Source: Prauserella endophytica
Lineage (GTDB): Bacteria; Actinomycetota; Actinomycetes; Mycobacteriales; Pseudonocardiaceae
DNA length: 64,000 nucleotides
Direction: 5' to 3'
Assembly (NCBI RefSeq): GCF_005146945.1
Contig: NZ_SWMS01000026.1
Span: forward strand, 1 to 64,000
A program made the position numbers and the translations under genes. Below are positions 26,221 through 34,303 of this stretch, piece after piece. Every line of letters begins with the position of its first letter. The stretch's first letter is position 1. The notes beneath the pieces are model-generated. The model saw only the letters and a list, made by a program, of their open reading frames with translations. It ran no database searches and had not been told where the DNA came from.

Positions 26221-26249
26221 GCGTCCCCGCCCGGGCAGGGCGGGGACGC
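26221..26249 (-). terminator. GC hairpin terminator after the NmrA-ABM gene
   Basis: Perfect 12-bp stem GCGTCCCCGCCC/GGGCGGGGACGC with a 5-base loop, 15 bp beyond the stop of the minus-strand gene ending at 26265 and upstream of the promoter of the methyltransferase. No U-run; symmetrical, so it could work in both directions. Confidence 0.7.
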
Positions 26250-26264
26250 GCGAGCGTGGCGGGC

Positions 26265-27797
26265 TCAGCCGCGTCCGTACCGGGTGCCGTAGGGCAGGAA
26301 CCGCTCGAATCCGAGTGGCGTAAGCCCCGGTGTGCCCGCGATCAGTCCGGGGACGTCGTCGCCGGCGCGGAGTCGGGTGTCCACGACCCGCTGATGTGCC
26401 GCCTCGTCGGTGAACTCGGCGTAGTTGAGCACGCGGCTGCCGTCGACCGCGAGGTGGAAGTGGTTGCCGCCCATGCCGTCCGGAGGCCGCTCACCGGTGT
26501 TTACGGGATGCCGGGTCAGCAGCGCATCGACGAATCGCGCGCCGACCGCGGCCGATTCGGTCGCGAACGATACGAGCACCACCATCCCGGGTTCGATCGG
26601 GCGGTCGGGCACGGCGCTGCGGTAGCGCCGGTAGCCGGTCGCCGTGAGGCGCTCGATGCCGGACACGACGGCGTCGATGTCGTCGTTGCGGCGCGTCCGG
26701 CCAGCGCGACGGAAGGCCTCGACGGCGCCGGAGTCCGTCCACTGCGAATAGTGGAGCAGGGTGTGGCCGTCCGTGCCGAGCAGCACGCTGTGGGCGAGCA
26801 GCCCTGGCGGCCACGGCCGGTCGCGCCAGTCGTCGAGCGCGGCGGCCGCGGCCGCGCGCTGCCGCGCCGGGTCCGCGACCCGCCAGGTGCTGGCCAGGAC
26901 GAAGCCCGCGTCGTCCCGCCTCAACTCCGGCAGTGGGCCGGTGAGCTCGTGCGTGTGCTCGGACACCCACTCGCGAAACGTGCGCGCGGGCCTGCCGGTG
27001 ACCCGTGTGATCGTGTCGGTGACCGACGACGCCGAGTCCTCGATGCTCGCGCGCATGCCGGCCACCTCGGCGTCGGTGGCGGCCCGGCCGAGGACCGTGC
27101 GGATCCAGTCCTCGGCCGGCCGCTCTGTCCAGGCGATGCGGCGCCCGGTGACCTCGCCGATGATCGCCAGCTGCCGCACGGGCGTCAGCGGCTCGGGACC
27201 GGTGAGCTCGTAGCGGGCGCCGGCGTGACCGTCCTCGGTGAGCGCGTGGACGGCGACGGCGGCGATGTCGCGTTCGTCCAGGAGCGTGACCGGTACGTGC
27301 GGCAGGACCACCGGCACCGGCGCACCGGCCCGGATGGCCTCACCCCAGTGCAGGGTGTTGGCCGCGAACCGGTACGGGCGCAGGAACGTCCACGCGATCC
27401 CGGAGTCCCGGATCGCCTCCTCCACCTCGGCGTGCGCCCGGGCGATGGCACCGCTCTGCCCGGTCGCGGGGACGCCGTCCCGCACCGCGCCCGACGACAG
27501 GAAGACCACGTGCTCGGCGTGCCGCGCGATGACGCGGACGGTCTCGCGCACGGCGGCGATGTCGGCGAAGCGGGGCAGCATGAGGAAGACCCCGGACACG
27601 CCGTCCAGCCACGGTTCCAGCCCCGCCGGGTCGAACGGGCTGCCCGGCACGGCCTCGACGCCGGCGGGCAGGTCCGCCGCGGCGGGGTCGCGAGTCAGGG
27701 CGCGCACGCGCACGCCTCGGCTCGTCAGCCCGGCGGTCACGTGCCGCCCCACGGTGCCGGTCGCGCCGCTCACCAGGATCGTCCTCGGTTCGTTCAT
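26265..27797 (-). CDS. Fusion: NmrA-type NAD(P)-binding domain plus two antibiotic-biosynthesis-monooxygenase (ABM)-like domains
   Basis: 510 aa from ATG 27797 (TACCGT seven bases upstream). Residues 1-~285 are an atypical SDR/NmrA protein: ILVSGATGTVGRHV glycine loop, VFLSSGAVRDG, TFLRPYRFAANTLHW, no YxxxK. Residues ~300-400 and ~405-505 each look like a ferredoxin-like ABM domain (LLAHSVLLGTDGHTLLHYSQW; NHFHLAVDGSRVLNYAEF). The first half alone resembles NAD(P)H-sensing or quinone-reductase-like proteins. A three-domain chain of this kind is unfamiliar to me. Possible role: redox sensing or oxygenation of aromatic/polyketide compounds. No frameshift is seen. Confidence 0.78.
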   Translation of the reverse strand: MNEPRTILVSGATGTVGRHVTAGLTSRGVRVRALTRDPAAADLPAGVEAVPGSPFDPAGLEPWLDGVSGVFLMLPRFADIAAVRETVRVIARHAEHVVFLSSGAVRDGVPATGQSGAIARAHAEVEEAIRDSGIAWTFLRPYRFAANTLHWGEAIRAGAPVPVVLPHVPVTLLDERDIAAVAVHALTEDGHAGARYELTGPEPLTPVRQLAIIGEVTGRRIAWTERPAEDWIRTVLGRAATDAEVAGMRASIEDSASSVTDTITRVTGRPARTFREWVSEHTHELTGPLPELRRDDAGFVLASTWRVADPARQRAAAAAALDDWRDRPWPPGLLAHSVLLGTDGHTLLHYSQWTDSGAVEAFRRAGRTRRNDDIDAVVSGIERLTATGYRRYRSAVPDRPIEPGMVVLVSFATESAAVGARFVDALLTRHPVNTGERPPDGMGGNHFHLAVDGSRVLNYAEFTDEAAHQRVVDTRLRAGDDVPGLIAGTPGLTPLGFERFLPYGTRYGRG

Positions 27798-27878
27798 GCC
27801 CGTGACGGTAGGAACGGCGCTACCGGCACGGCATCTGTCGGATGACCGGTTGTCGTACCCACTGGCTACGCTCGGCGC

Positions 27879-29195
27879 GTGGCAAGCACGCTCGACGAAC
27901 GCGTCCCCGCGCGCAAGGTATTCGGGCTCGCCGTCCCCGCGCTCGGGGTGCTGGCCGCCGAGCCGCTGTACGTGCTCGTGGACACGGCTGTCGTCGGGCA
28001 TCTCGGCGCGCTGCCGCTGGCCGGGCTCGCGCTCGGGGGCGTGCTGCTGTCACTGGTCTCCACGCAGCTGACGTTCCTGTCCTACGGCACCACGGCCCGC
28101 ACGGCGCGGCTGCACGGGGCGGGGCGCCGCGCCGAGGCGGTCGAGGAGGGCGTGCAGGCGACGTGGCTCGCGCTCGCGGTCGGCTGCGTGATCCTGGGGC
28201 TCGGCCAGCTGCTGGCCGAACCGGTCGCGCGCGCGATGTCGGGCGACGAGGCGATCACCGCCGAGGCCGTCTCGTGGCTGCGGATCGCGCTCTGCGGCAC
28301 GCCGATGATCCTCGTGACGATGGCGGGCAACGGCTGGATGCGCGGCGTGCAGGACGCCGTGCGGCCGCTGCGCTACGTCCTCGCGGGCAACGGCCTCTCC
28401 GCCGTGTTGTGCCCGCTGCTCGTCTACCCCGCCGGCATGGGCCTCGAGGGTTCGGCCGTCGCGAACGTCGTGGCGCAGACCGTCTCCGGCGCGCTGTTCC
28501 TCGGGGCGCTGGCGCGGGAACGGGCCAGGCTGCGCCCGCGCCCGTCGGTGATGTGGGCGCAGCTCAAGCTCGGCCGCGACCTCGTGCTGCGCAGCCTCGG
28601 CTTCCAGGCGTGCTTCCTGTCCGCGGCCACGGTCGCGGCCCGCACGTCCACCGAGGCCGTCGGCGCCCACCAGGTGGTGCTGCAGCTGTGGACGTTCCTG
28701 TCGCTCGTGCTCGACTCGGTGGCGATCGCCGCGCAGTCGCTCGTCGGCGCCGCGCTCGGCGCGGGCTCCGGGCGCAAGGCGCGGGGCGTGGCCGCGCAGA
28801 TCACGCTGTACGGGCTGATTCTCGGCTGCGCGCTGTGCGTGGTCTTCGCGGCCCTGTCGCAGGTCCTGCCACACGCCTTCACGTCTGATCCCGGCGTGCT
28901 CGGCGAGATGCCCGGTGCGTGGTGGTTCTTCGTGGCGCTGCAGCCCGTCGCCGGCGTGGTGTTCGCGCTCGACGGCGTCCTGCTCGGCGCGGGAGACGCC
29001 GCGTTCCTGCGCAACGCCACGCTCGCCAGCGCGATCCTCGGCTTCCTCCCGCTGATCTGGGCCTCGCTCGGCTTCGGCTGGGGACTCGTCGGGATCTGGT
29101 CGGGCCTGTCGCTGTTCATGCTGCTGCGGCTCGGGTTCGTGCTCGTGCGCTGGCGCTCTGGCAACTGGGCCGTCGAGGGCGCGGTGCGCGTGTGA
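27879..29195 (+). CDS. dinF: MATE-family efflux transporter (DinF type)
   Basis: 438 aa with about 12 hydrophobic helices. Starts KVFGLAVPALGVLAAEPLYVLVDTAVVGHLG, the MATE signature, with the repeated half around LVLRSLGFQACFLSAATVAARTS. Exports cationic or toxic compounds using an ion gradient. dinF follows rbfA-nrnA and precedes truB in mycobacteria, so its position is conserved although three genes are inserted before it. GTG 27879 lies six bases after TACGCT (leaderless type). Confidence 0.9.
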   Translation: MASTLDERVPARKVFGLAVPALGVLAAEPLYVLVDTAVVGHLGALPLAGLALGGVLLSLVSTQLTFLSYGTTARTARLHGAGRRAEAVEEGVQATWLALAVGCVILGLGQLLAEPVARAMSGDEAITAEAVSWLRIALCGTPMILVTMAGNGWMRGVQDAVRPLRYVLAGNGLSAVLCPLLVYPAGMGLEGSAVANVVAQTVSGALFLGALARERARLRPRPSVMWAQLKLGRDLVLRSLGFQACFLSAATVAARTSTEAVGAHQVVLQLWTFLSLVLDSVAIAAQSLVGAALGAGSGRKARGVAAQITLYGLILGCALCVVFAALSQVLPHAFTSDPGVLGEMPGAWWFFVALQPVAGVVFALDGVLLGAGDAAFLRNATLASAILGFLPLIWASLGFGWGLVGIWSGLSLFMLLRLGFVLVRWRSGNWAVEGAVRV

Positions 29196-29221
29196 GTGTG
29201 GCCAATCGCACCGCGCGGGAC

Positions 29222-29275
29222 GGTATGAACGGCCATTGGTTAGCCGATACCAGTAACTGGGACGGCATCCGTCCC
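29222..29275 (+). promoter_or_regulatory. Leader with overlapping inverted repeats before the MFS gene
   Basis: Between dinF and the MFS gene: GGTAT/ATACC arms (29222-29226, 29246-29250 approx.), an 11-bp palindrome CCAGT-A-ACTGG (29250-29260) and a hairpin GGGACGG-CAT-CCGTCCC (29259-29275) followed by TTT. The last two share bases, so they are mutually exclusive as RNA. It could be the dinF terminator, a repressor site, or an attenuator; no riboswitch class was recognised. Confidence 0.45.
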
Positions 29276-29313
29276 TTTCGCCTGTCCGTGATCACGAACA
29301 CCAAGGGGGTTTC

Positions 29314-30651
29314 TTGCCGTCCCGGAGTCCGGCGGCCGCGCGAGCCAGCGCGCGGTCGTGGCTGATCTGGTTGACCGCCGCCTTCGTCTACATCCTCGCC
29401 GTCTTCCACCGCACCTCGCTCGGGGTCGCGGGACTCGAGGCCGCCGACCGCTTCGGCGTCGGCGCCGCCGCACTCGGCACCTTCACCGTCCTGCAGGTCG
29501 GCGTCTACGCCGCCATGCAGATCCCCACCGGAGTGCTCGTCGACCGGTTCGGACCGCGCGCCGTACTGACGGCAGCGCTGCTGTTCCTCGGATCGGGGCA
29601 GATCCTGCTCGCCGTCGCCCACACCTACGCGCTCGGGCTGCTCGCCCGCGGCGTGCTCGGCGTCGGCGACGCGCTCACGTTCGTCTCCGTGCTCCGCCTC
29701 GCCGCCAACCACTTTCCCGCCCGCCAGTACATGCTCGTCACGGCGTTCACCAGCGCGCTGGGCTTCCTGGGCAACCTCGCCGCGACGCTGCCGCTGACGC
29801 TGCTGCTCGCCGGTCCGGGCTGGCTGCCGACGTTCCTCGCCGCCGGGCTCGTGACCGTGCTGTTCGTCGCCGTCGTCCAGTGCCGCGTCCACGACAGCCC
29901 GGTCGCGCGCACCACCGAGTCCGAGGCCGTCTCGATGCGCGAGGTCGGCGGGCAGGTCCTCACGGCGCTGCGGGTACCCGGCACCCGGCTCGGCTTCTGG
30001 ACGCACTTCTCCACGATGTTCAGCCAGAACGTGCTCGTGTTGCTGTGGGGTGTGCCGTTCCTGGTGCAGGGGCAGGGCTACGCCGCCACCACGGCGAGCT
30101 CGCTGCTCGTGGTGTTCGTCGCAGGCTCGATGATCGGCGGGCCGCTCGTGGGCGGGCTCATCGGCCGCAGGCCCGAGGCCCGCATGCCGATCGTGCTCGG
30201 CTTCCTCGCCGCGTCCGCGGCCACGTGGGCGGTACTGCTGAGCTGGCCCGGCCGCATCCCGCTTGGCCTGCTCGTGCCCGCGTTCGCCGTGCTCTCCTTC
30301 GGCGGTCCGGTCTCGACCATCGGCTTCGCGCTGGCCAGGGACTACAACCCGCTGCCCCGCGTTGGCACGGCGACCGGGGTGGTCAACGTCGGCGGCTTCG
30401 TCGCCACCACCGTCACCGCGCTGCTCATCGGGGTGCTGCTGGAGGCGACGGGCGGGAACTTCCGGATCGCGCTGCTGTCGGTCGTGGCCGTGCTCGCGGT
30501 GGGGACGTGGCGCATGGCCGTGTGGTACCGGCGGGCGCGGGCGGCGGTCTTCGCGGCGCAGGAGCGTGGCGAACCGGTGCCCGTGCGGTTGCGCAGGCGG
30601 CCGTGGGACGTGCGCGCGCCCCAGCGGGACCGGGTGGCCGCCCCGGCGTGA
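29314..30651 (+). CDS. Major facilitator superfamily transporter
   Basis: 445 aa, ~12 transmembrane helices, TTG start after AAGGGGG. The first helices include VYILAVFHRTSLGVAGLEAADRFGV and the loop motif A DRFGPRAVLTAA between helices 2 and 3. Resembles nitrate/nitrite-porter-like or general NNP-type MFS carriers of actinobacteria, but substrate cannot be read. The C terminus is basic and cytoplasmic. Stands between dinF and truB. Confidence 0.85.
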   Translation: MPSRSPAAARASARSWLIWLTAAFVYILAVFHRTSLGVAGLEAADRFGVGAAALGTFTVLQVGVYAAMQIPTGVLVDRFGPRAVLTAALLFLGSGQILLAVAHTYALGLLARGVLGVGDALTFVSVLRLAANHFPARQYMLVTAFTSALGFLGNLAATLPLTLLLAGPGWLPTFLAAGLVTVLFVAVVQCRVHDSPVARTTESEAVSMREVGGQVLTALRVPGTRLGFWTHFSTMFSQNVLVLLWGVPFLVQGQGYAATTASSLLVVFVAGSMIGGPLVGGLIGRRPEARMPIVLGFLAASAATWAVLLSWPGRIPLGLLVPAFAVLSFGGPVSTIGFALARDYNPLPRVGTATGVVNVGGFVATTVTALLIGVLLEATGGNFRIALLSVVAVLAVGTWRMAVWYRRARAAVFAAQERGEPVPVRLRRRPWDVRAPQRDRVAAPA

Positions 30652-30681
30652 GGTGACGGCGTTTCGTTACAGTGTGCGGCC

Positions 30682-31581
30682 GTGCCCAAACCGCCTCCTC
30701 CGCCTCCCGGCCTGCTGATCGTCGACAAGCCCAGCGGGATGACGTCACACGACGTGGTCGCCAGGGCCCGCCGCATCATGGGCACCCGCAAGGTCGGCCA
30801 CGCCGGCACACTCGACCCGATGGCGACGGGAGTGCTCGTGCTCGGCATCGAGCGCGCCACGAAGCTGCTCGGGCACCTGGCGCTGGACCGCAAGACCTAT
30901 CTGGCCACGCTCGCCCTCGGCGCGGCGACCACCACCGACGACGTCGAGGGCGAGCCGCTCTCCGAGGCCACTCCCGAGCAGGTCGCGAGCGTCACCGACG
31001 AGGCGATCGCGGCGGGGGTGGCCGAGCTCACCGGCGAGATCCAGCAGGTGCCCAGCGCGGTGAGCGCGGTGAAGGTCGACGGCAAGCGCGCCTACGCGCG
31101 GGTCCGTGCGGGAGAGGACGTGAACCTCCCGCCGCGCCCCGTCACCGTGTACCGCTTCGACCTGCTCGCCACGCGCCGGGAGACCGGTCGGATCGAGCTC
31201 GACGTGATGATCGACTGCTCGTCCGGCACCTATGTGCGGGCACTCGCGCGGGACCTCGGTGCCGGGCTGGGCGTCGGCGGGCACCTCGCGGCACTGCGCC
31301 GCACCACGGTCGGACCGTTCACGCTCGCGGCCGCGCGCACGCTGGAGTCGATCGAGGCCGAACCCGGCCTTTCGCTGACGCTGGACGAGGCCGTCGCCGC
31401 GGCATTCCCCCGGCGCGACGTCGACGCCGCCACCGCGAGGGCCGTGCGGCACGGGCAGGCCATCCCCGCGGCCGGGATCGCCGGCACCTACGGGGTGTTC
31501 GATCCCGGCGGCCACGTGCTCGCGCTCGCCGCCGACGCGCGGGACGTCACCCGCCCGGTCGTCGTGCTCGCCCCGGCATAG
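30682..31581 (+). CDS. truB: tRNA pseudouridine(55) synthase TruB
   Basis: 299 aa. The N terminus LLIVDKPSGMTSHDVV and the catalytic GHAGTLDPMATGVL with nucleophile D45 are diagnostic; KTYLATLALGAATTTDD and the C-terminal RRTTVGPF complete the fold. Converts U55 of tRNAs to pseudouridine. GTG 30682 follows TACAGT by eight bases, so it is probably leaderless. Followed by ribF, whose -10 box overlaps the truB stop. Confidence 0.95.
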   Translation: MPKPPPPPPGLLIVDKPSGMTSHDVVARARRIMGTRKVGHAGTLDPMATGVLVLGIERATKLLGHLALDRKTYLATLALGAATTTDDVEGEPLSEATPEQVASVTDEAIAAGVAELTGEIQQVPSAVSAVKVDGKRAYARVRAGEDVNLPPRPVTVYRFDLLATRRETGRIELDVMIDCSSGTYVRALARDLGAGLGVGGHLAALRRTTVGPFTLAAARTLESIEAEPGLSLTLDEAVAAAFPRRDVDAATARAVRHGQAIPAAGIAGTYGVFDPGGHVLALAADARDVTRPVVVLAPA

Positions 31582-31591
31582 GGTGGGCACC

Positions 31592-32557
31592 GTGCAGCGT
31601 TGGCGGGGTTTGACGGACTTGCCCGGTGGCTGGGGTCGGTGCGTCGTCACGATCGGGGTCTTCGACGGGGTGCACCGGGGGCACCAGGCATTGATCAGCA
31701 GGACCGTGGAGGCGGCCCGGCAGCGGGACGTGCCGAGCGTGGTGCTGACGTTCGACCCGCATCCGTCCGAGGTGCTGCGCCCCGGCAGCCACCCGGCGCA
31801 GCTGACCACGTTGCGGCGCAAGGCCGAGCTGGTCGAGGAGCTGGGCGTCGACGTCTTCGCCGTGCTGCCGTTCACGCCGGAGCTGTCGCGGCTGACCGCC
31901 GACGAGTTCGTGCACGAGATCCTCGTCGACAAGCTGCACGCCGCCGCGGTGATCGTGGGCGAGAACTTCACGTTCGGGCACAAGGCCGCCGGCAACGTCG
32001 AGACCCTGCGCACGCTCGGCAGGCGGTTCGGCTTCGTGGCGCACGGCGCGCAGCTGCAGGGTCGGACGCTGCCCGGTGACGCGCAGGACGACGGCGAGAT
32101 CACGTTCTCCTCCACCTACGTGCGCTCGTGCATCGACGCCGGTGACGTCGCCGCCGCGGCCGAGGCGCTCGGCAGGCCGCACCGGCTCGAGGGCATCGTC
32201 GTTCGCGGCGACGGGCGGGGGCACGACCTGGGCTATCCCACGGCGAACCTGTCGGCCCCACGCTTCGCCGCGATCCCCGCCGACGGGGTGTACGCGTGCT
32301 GGTTCATCCGCTCCACCAAGCCGGACGAGAGGCTGCCCGGTGCCGTGTCGGTGGGCACGAACCCGACGTTCTCGGGACGGGAGCGCACCGTCGAGGCGTT
32401 CGTGCTCGACGTCGACGAGGACTTCTACGGCCAGCACGTGGCGCTCGACTTCGTCGCCCGCCTGCGCGGGCAGGTCAGGTTCGACAGCGTCGAGGGGCTC
32501 GTCGCGCAGATCGGCGACGACGTGGCCCGCACGCGGGAGCTGCTCGGTATCGCCTGA
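31592..32557 (+). CDS. ribF: Bifunctional riboflavin kinase/FAD synthetase
   Basis: 321 aa from GTG 31592; GTG 31583 is a possible alternative. TAGGGT at 31579-31584 (the TAG is the truB stop) is seven bases upstream of 31592, so an own promoter and leaderless mRNA are likely. FMN adenylyltransferase domain: TIGVFDGVHRGH (~20-31), FSSTYVRSCI. Riboflavin kinase domain from ~190: GIVVRGDGRGHDLGYPTANL and VSVGTNPTFSGRERTVEAFVLD. Makes FMN and FAD from riboflavin. Confidence 0.96.
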   Translation: MQRWRGLTDLPGGWGRCVVTIGVFDGVHRGHQALISRTVEAARQRDVPSVVLTFDPHPSEVLRPGSHPAQLTTLRRKAELVEELGVDVFAVLPFTPELSRLTADEFVHEILVDKLHAAAVIVGENFTFGHKAAGNVETLRTLGRRFGFVAHGAQLQGRTLPGDAQDDGEITFSSTYVRSCIDAGDVAAAAEALGRPHRLEGIVVRGDGRGHDLGYPTANLSAPRFAAIPADGVYACWFIRSTKPDERLPGAVSVGTNPTFSGRERTVEAFVLDVDEDFYGQHVALDFVARLRGQVRFDSVEGLVAQIGDDVARTRELLGIA

Positions 32558-32689
32558 GCCGCTCCCCGGCCGGGTGCAAATGCGAACGGCTGGTCCATTC
32601 CGGCCCGGCCGCCGGACCCGACCTGGCAAGATGCTTTCACGAACCGCCGACGAGGTCTGCACAGAAGTGCCGAGGGGAGCAGGCTGACA

Positions 32690-33169
32690 GTGGAGGACCA
32701 CAGGATCGTCCAGCGCAACATCGCGTTGCAGCGTGAGTGGTACGGGGAACCACTCGGTGACCGGGTGCGCAGGCTGGTGGTCGCCTTCGACGTGTCGCAG
32801 GCCTATCTCGCGGAGGTGCTGGGCATCAGCGCGCCCATGCTGAGCCAGGTGATGAGCGGTCGCCGCGCCAAGATCGGCAACCCCGTGGTGCTGTCCCGCC
32901 TCATCATGCTCGAGCGCAAGGTGCTGACCCCCGAGGTCGCGGCGGGCAGCAAGGAGGCCATCCGGGCCGCGCTCGAGGACGTCAAGACCGCACGGCCCAC
33001 CGTGAGCAGGGACAACTTCCCCGTGGGGGCGGTTCCCGACGACCAGACCGTGCTCGCCGCACTGCGCGAGGTCGCGGAGGACGAGAGCCTCCTCGACGCC
33101 GCCGAGTTGCTGGACGCCGACTTCCCCGCCATCGCCGACCTGCTGCGCAGGGCGGGCAAGTCGGGGTGA
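32690..33169 (+). CDS. Helix-turn-helix DNA-binding protein (actinobacterial, upstream of rpsO)
   Basis: 159 aa; GTG 32690 behind GGGGAGCAGG. A Cro/C1-like HTH at ~35-60 (VSQAYLAEVLGISAPMLSQVMSGRRAKIGNP), then a segment of unknown fold ending in an acidic, Leu-rich tail. Orthologs with the same start occur in this position in related genomes; the target is not known. Its stop overlaps the start of the next gene by 4 bp (GTGA), so they are cotranscribed. Confidence 0.8.
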   Translation: MEDHRIVQRNIALQREWYGEPLGDRVRRLVVAFDVSQAYLAEVLGISAPMLSQVMSGRRAKIGNPVVLSRLIMLERKVLTPEVAAGSKEAIRAALEDVKTARPTVSRDNFPVGAVPDDQTVLAALREVAEDESLLDAAELLDADFPAIADLLRRAGKSG

Positions 33170-33720
33170 GCGAGCCCGGCGTCGCGCGCCTGTTCAGCGC
33201 GCTGGTGCCGCCGCAGGAGGTGCTGGCCTCGCTGCGGGCGGAGCTGGCCCGGCACCCGAAGGGGCCCGGTTCGCGGAGACTGCGCTGGGCGGCGCCGGAG
33301 AGCTGGCACGTCACGCTCGGCTTCTACGGCCTCGACGACATCGCGGCCAGGACGGACTGGCTTCGGCGGCGGCTGGCCGGCCGCTCGGCCCCGGTCCTCC
33401 GGCTGGAAGCCGGGGGCACGTTCCGCGGGGTACTCTGGACAGGGGTACGGGGGAGCGGCCTCGGCGAGCTGGCCGAGGCGGTCAGGCCCGGCGAGAGCGT
33501 TCCAGCCGAACAGGCCTTCCACGGTCACCTCACGCTGGCGAGGGGGCACGCACCGGCGGTGCTGGTGGCGTGGGCGCGGCTGCTCGCGGAGTACCGGAGT
33601 CCGGAGTGGATCGCGGACGAAGCCGTGCTCATGCGCAGCGACCCGGGCGAACGGGGGCCCGCCTACACCACGGTCGTGCGGTTCCCGCTCGGCCGACCGG
33701 TCGACGGGGAGCCCTCCTGA
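33166..33720 (+). CDS. thpR: RNA 2',3'-cyclic phosphodiesterase (LigT/ThpR family)
   Basis: 184 aa. The two HxTx motifs of the 2H phosphoesterases are present: WHVTLGF (H48, T50) and GHLTLAR (H121, T123). It opens 2',3'-cyclic phosphate RNA ends or joins tRNA halves by a 2'-5' bond. GTG overlaps the preceding stop. Directly upstream of rpsO but with a promoter-sized gap of 84 bp. Confidence 0.9.
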   Translation: MSEPGVARLFSALVPPQEVLASLRAELARHPKGPGSRRLRWAAPESWHVTLGFYGLDDIAARTDWLRRRLAGRSAPVLRLEAGGTFRGVLWTGVRGSGLGELAEAVRPGESVPAEQAFHGHLTLARGHAPAVLVAWARLLAEYRSPEWIADEAVLMRSDPGERGPAYTTVVRFPLGRPVDGEPS

Positions 33721-33804
33721 TACCCTCGATAGTTGAGTCCGGCTGCGGTCCGTGGCGGCCGAGACTGTCCTTACCTACACGGCACATAACCAAGGAGTAT
33801 GCGA

Positions 33805-34074
33805 GTGGCTCTGTCCACCGAGGAGAAGAAGCAGATCCTGTCCGAGTACGGCGTGCACGACTCCGACACCGGATCGCCCGAGGCGCAGGTGGCCCTGCTC
33901 ACCAAGCGGATCATCGGCCTCACCGAGCACCTCAAGGTGCACAAGCACGACCACCACTCCCGTCGCGGCCTGTTGCTGCTGGTCGGCCGTCGTCGCCGGC
34001 TGCTGAACTACGTGATGAAGGTGGACGTCGAGCGGTACCGGTCGCTGATCCAGCGACTCGGCCTCCGCCGCTGA
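33805..34074 (+). CDS. rpsO: 30S ribosomal protein S15
   Basis: 89 aa from GTG 33805 ([16 protein letters not shown], the standard length). An ATG six bases upstream is only 1 base from the AAGGAG site (33792-33797), whereas GTG 33805 is 7 bases away, so the latter is chosen. [15 protein letters not shown] and [15 protein letters not shown] are invariant S15 segments. Binds 16S rRNA early in 30S assembly. Followed by a hairpin and pnp, as in most bacteria. Confidence 0.97.
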   Translation: MALSTEEKKQILSEYGVHDSDTGSPEAQVALLTKRIIGLTEHLKVHKHDHHSRRGLLLLVGRRRRLLNYVMKVDVERYRSLIQRLGLRR

Positions 34075-34080
34075 CGAGCT

Positions 34081-34117
34081 CCGAGGGGGAGTGACCCGCC
34101 GGGTCGCTCCCCCTCGG
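34081..34117 (+). terminator. Hairpin after rpsO
   Basis: Stem CCGAGGGGGAGTGACCC/GGTCGCTCCCCCTCGG with a short GCCG loop and one mismatch/wobble, six bases after the rpsO stop; no U-run follows. Acts as a terminator or as the rpsO-pnp processing hairpin. Confidence 0.72.
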
Positions 34118-34303
34118 TACAAGAAGCAAGAGAAGTACAGGACGGACGCAGCGCGCGCGAGGACGCCACAGCCGGTCCTCGGTAGTGGCTCCCGGGACAT
34201 CCCCGAGGGCTTCGATCGATGACCGGCCTCGTACCTCGAGCGTCGCCCCCGACGGGTGGGGGCTGTACGCCGTCCGAGAGGTAATACGAGGAGTAATTCA
34301 CCC

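Noticed and set aside
33799-33804. ATG start of rpsO at 33799
   Set aside because: It is one base from the AAGGAG site; the GTG at 33805 gives correct spacing and the standard S15 N terminus.
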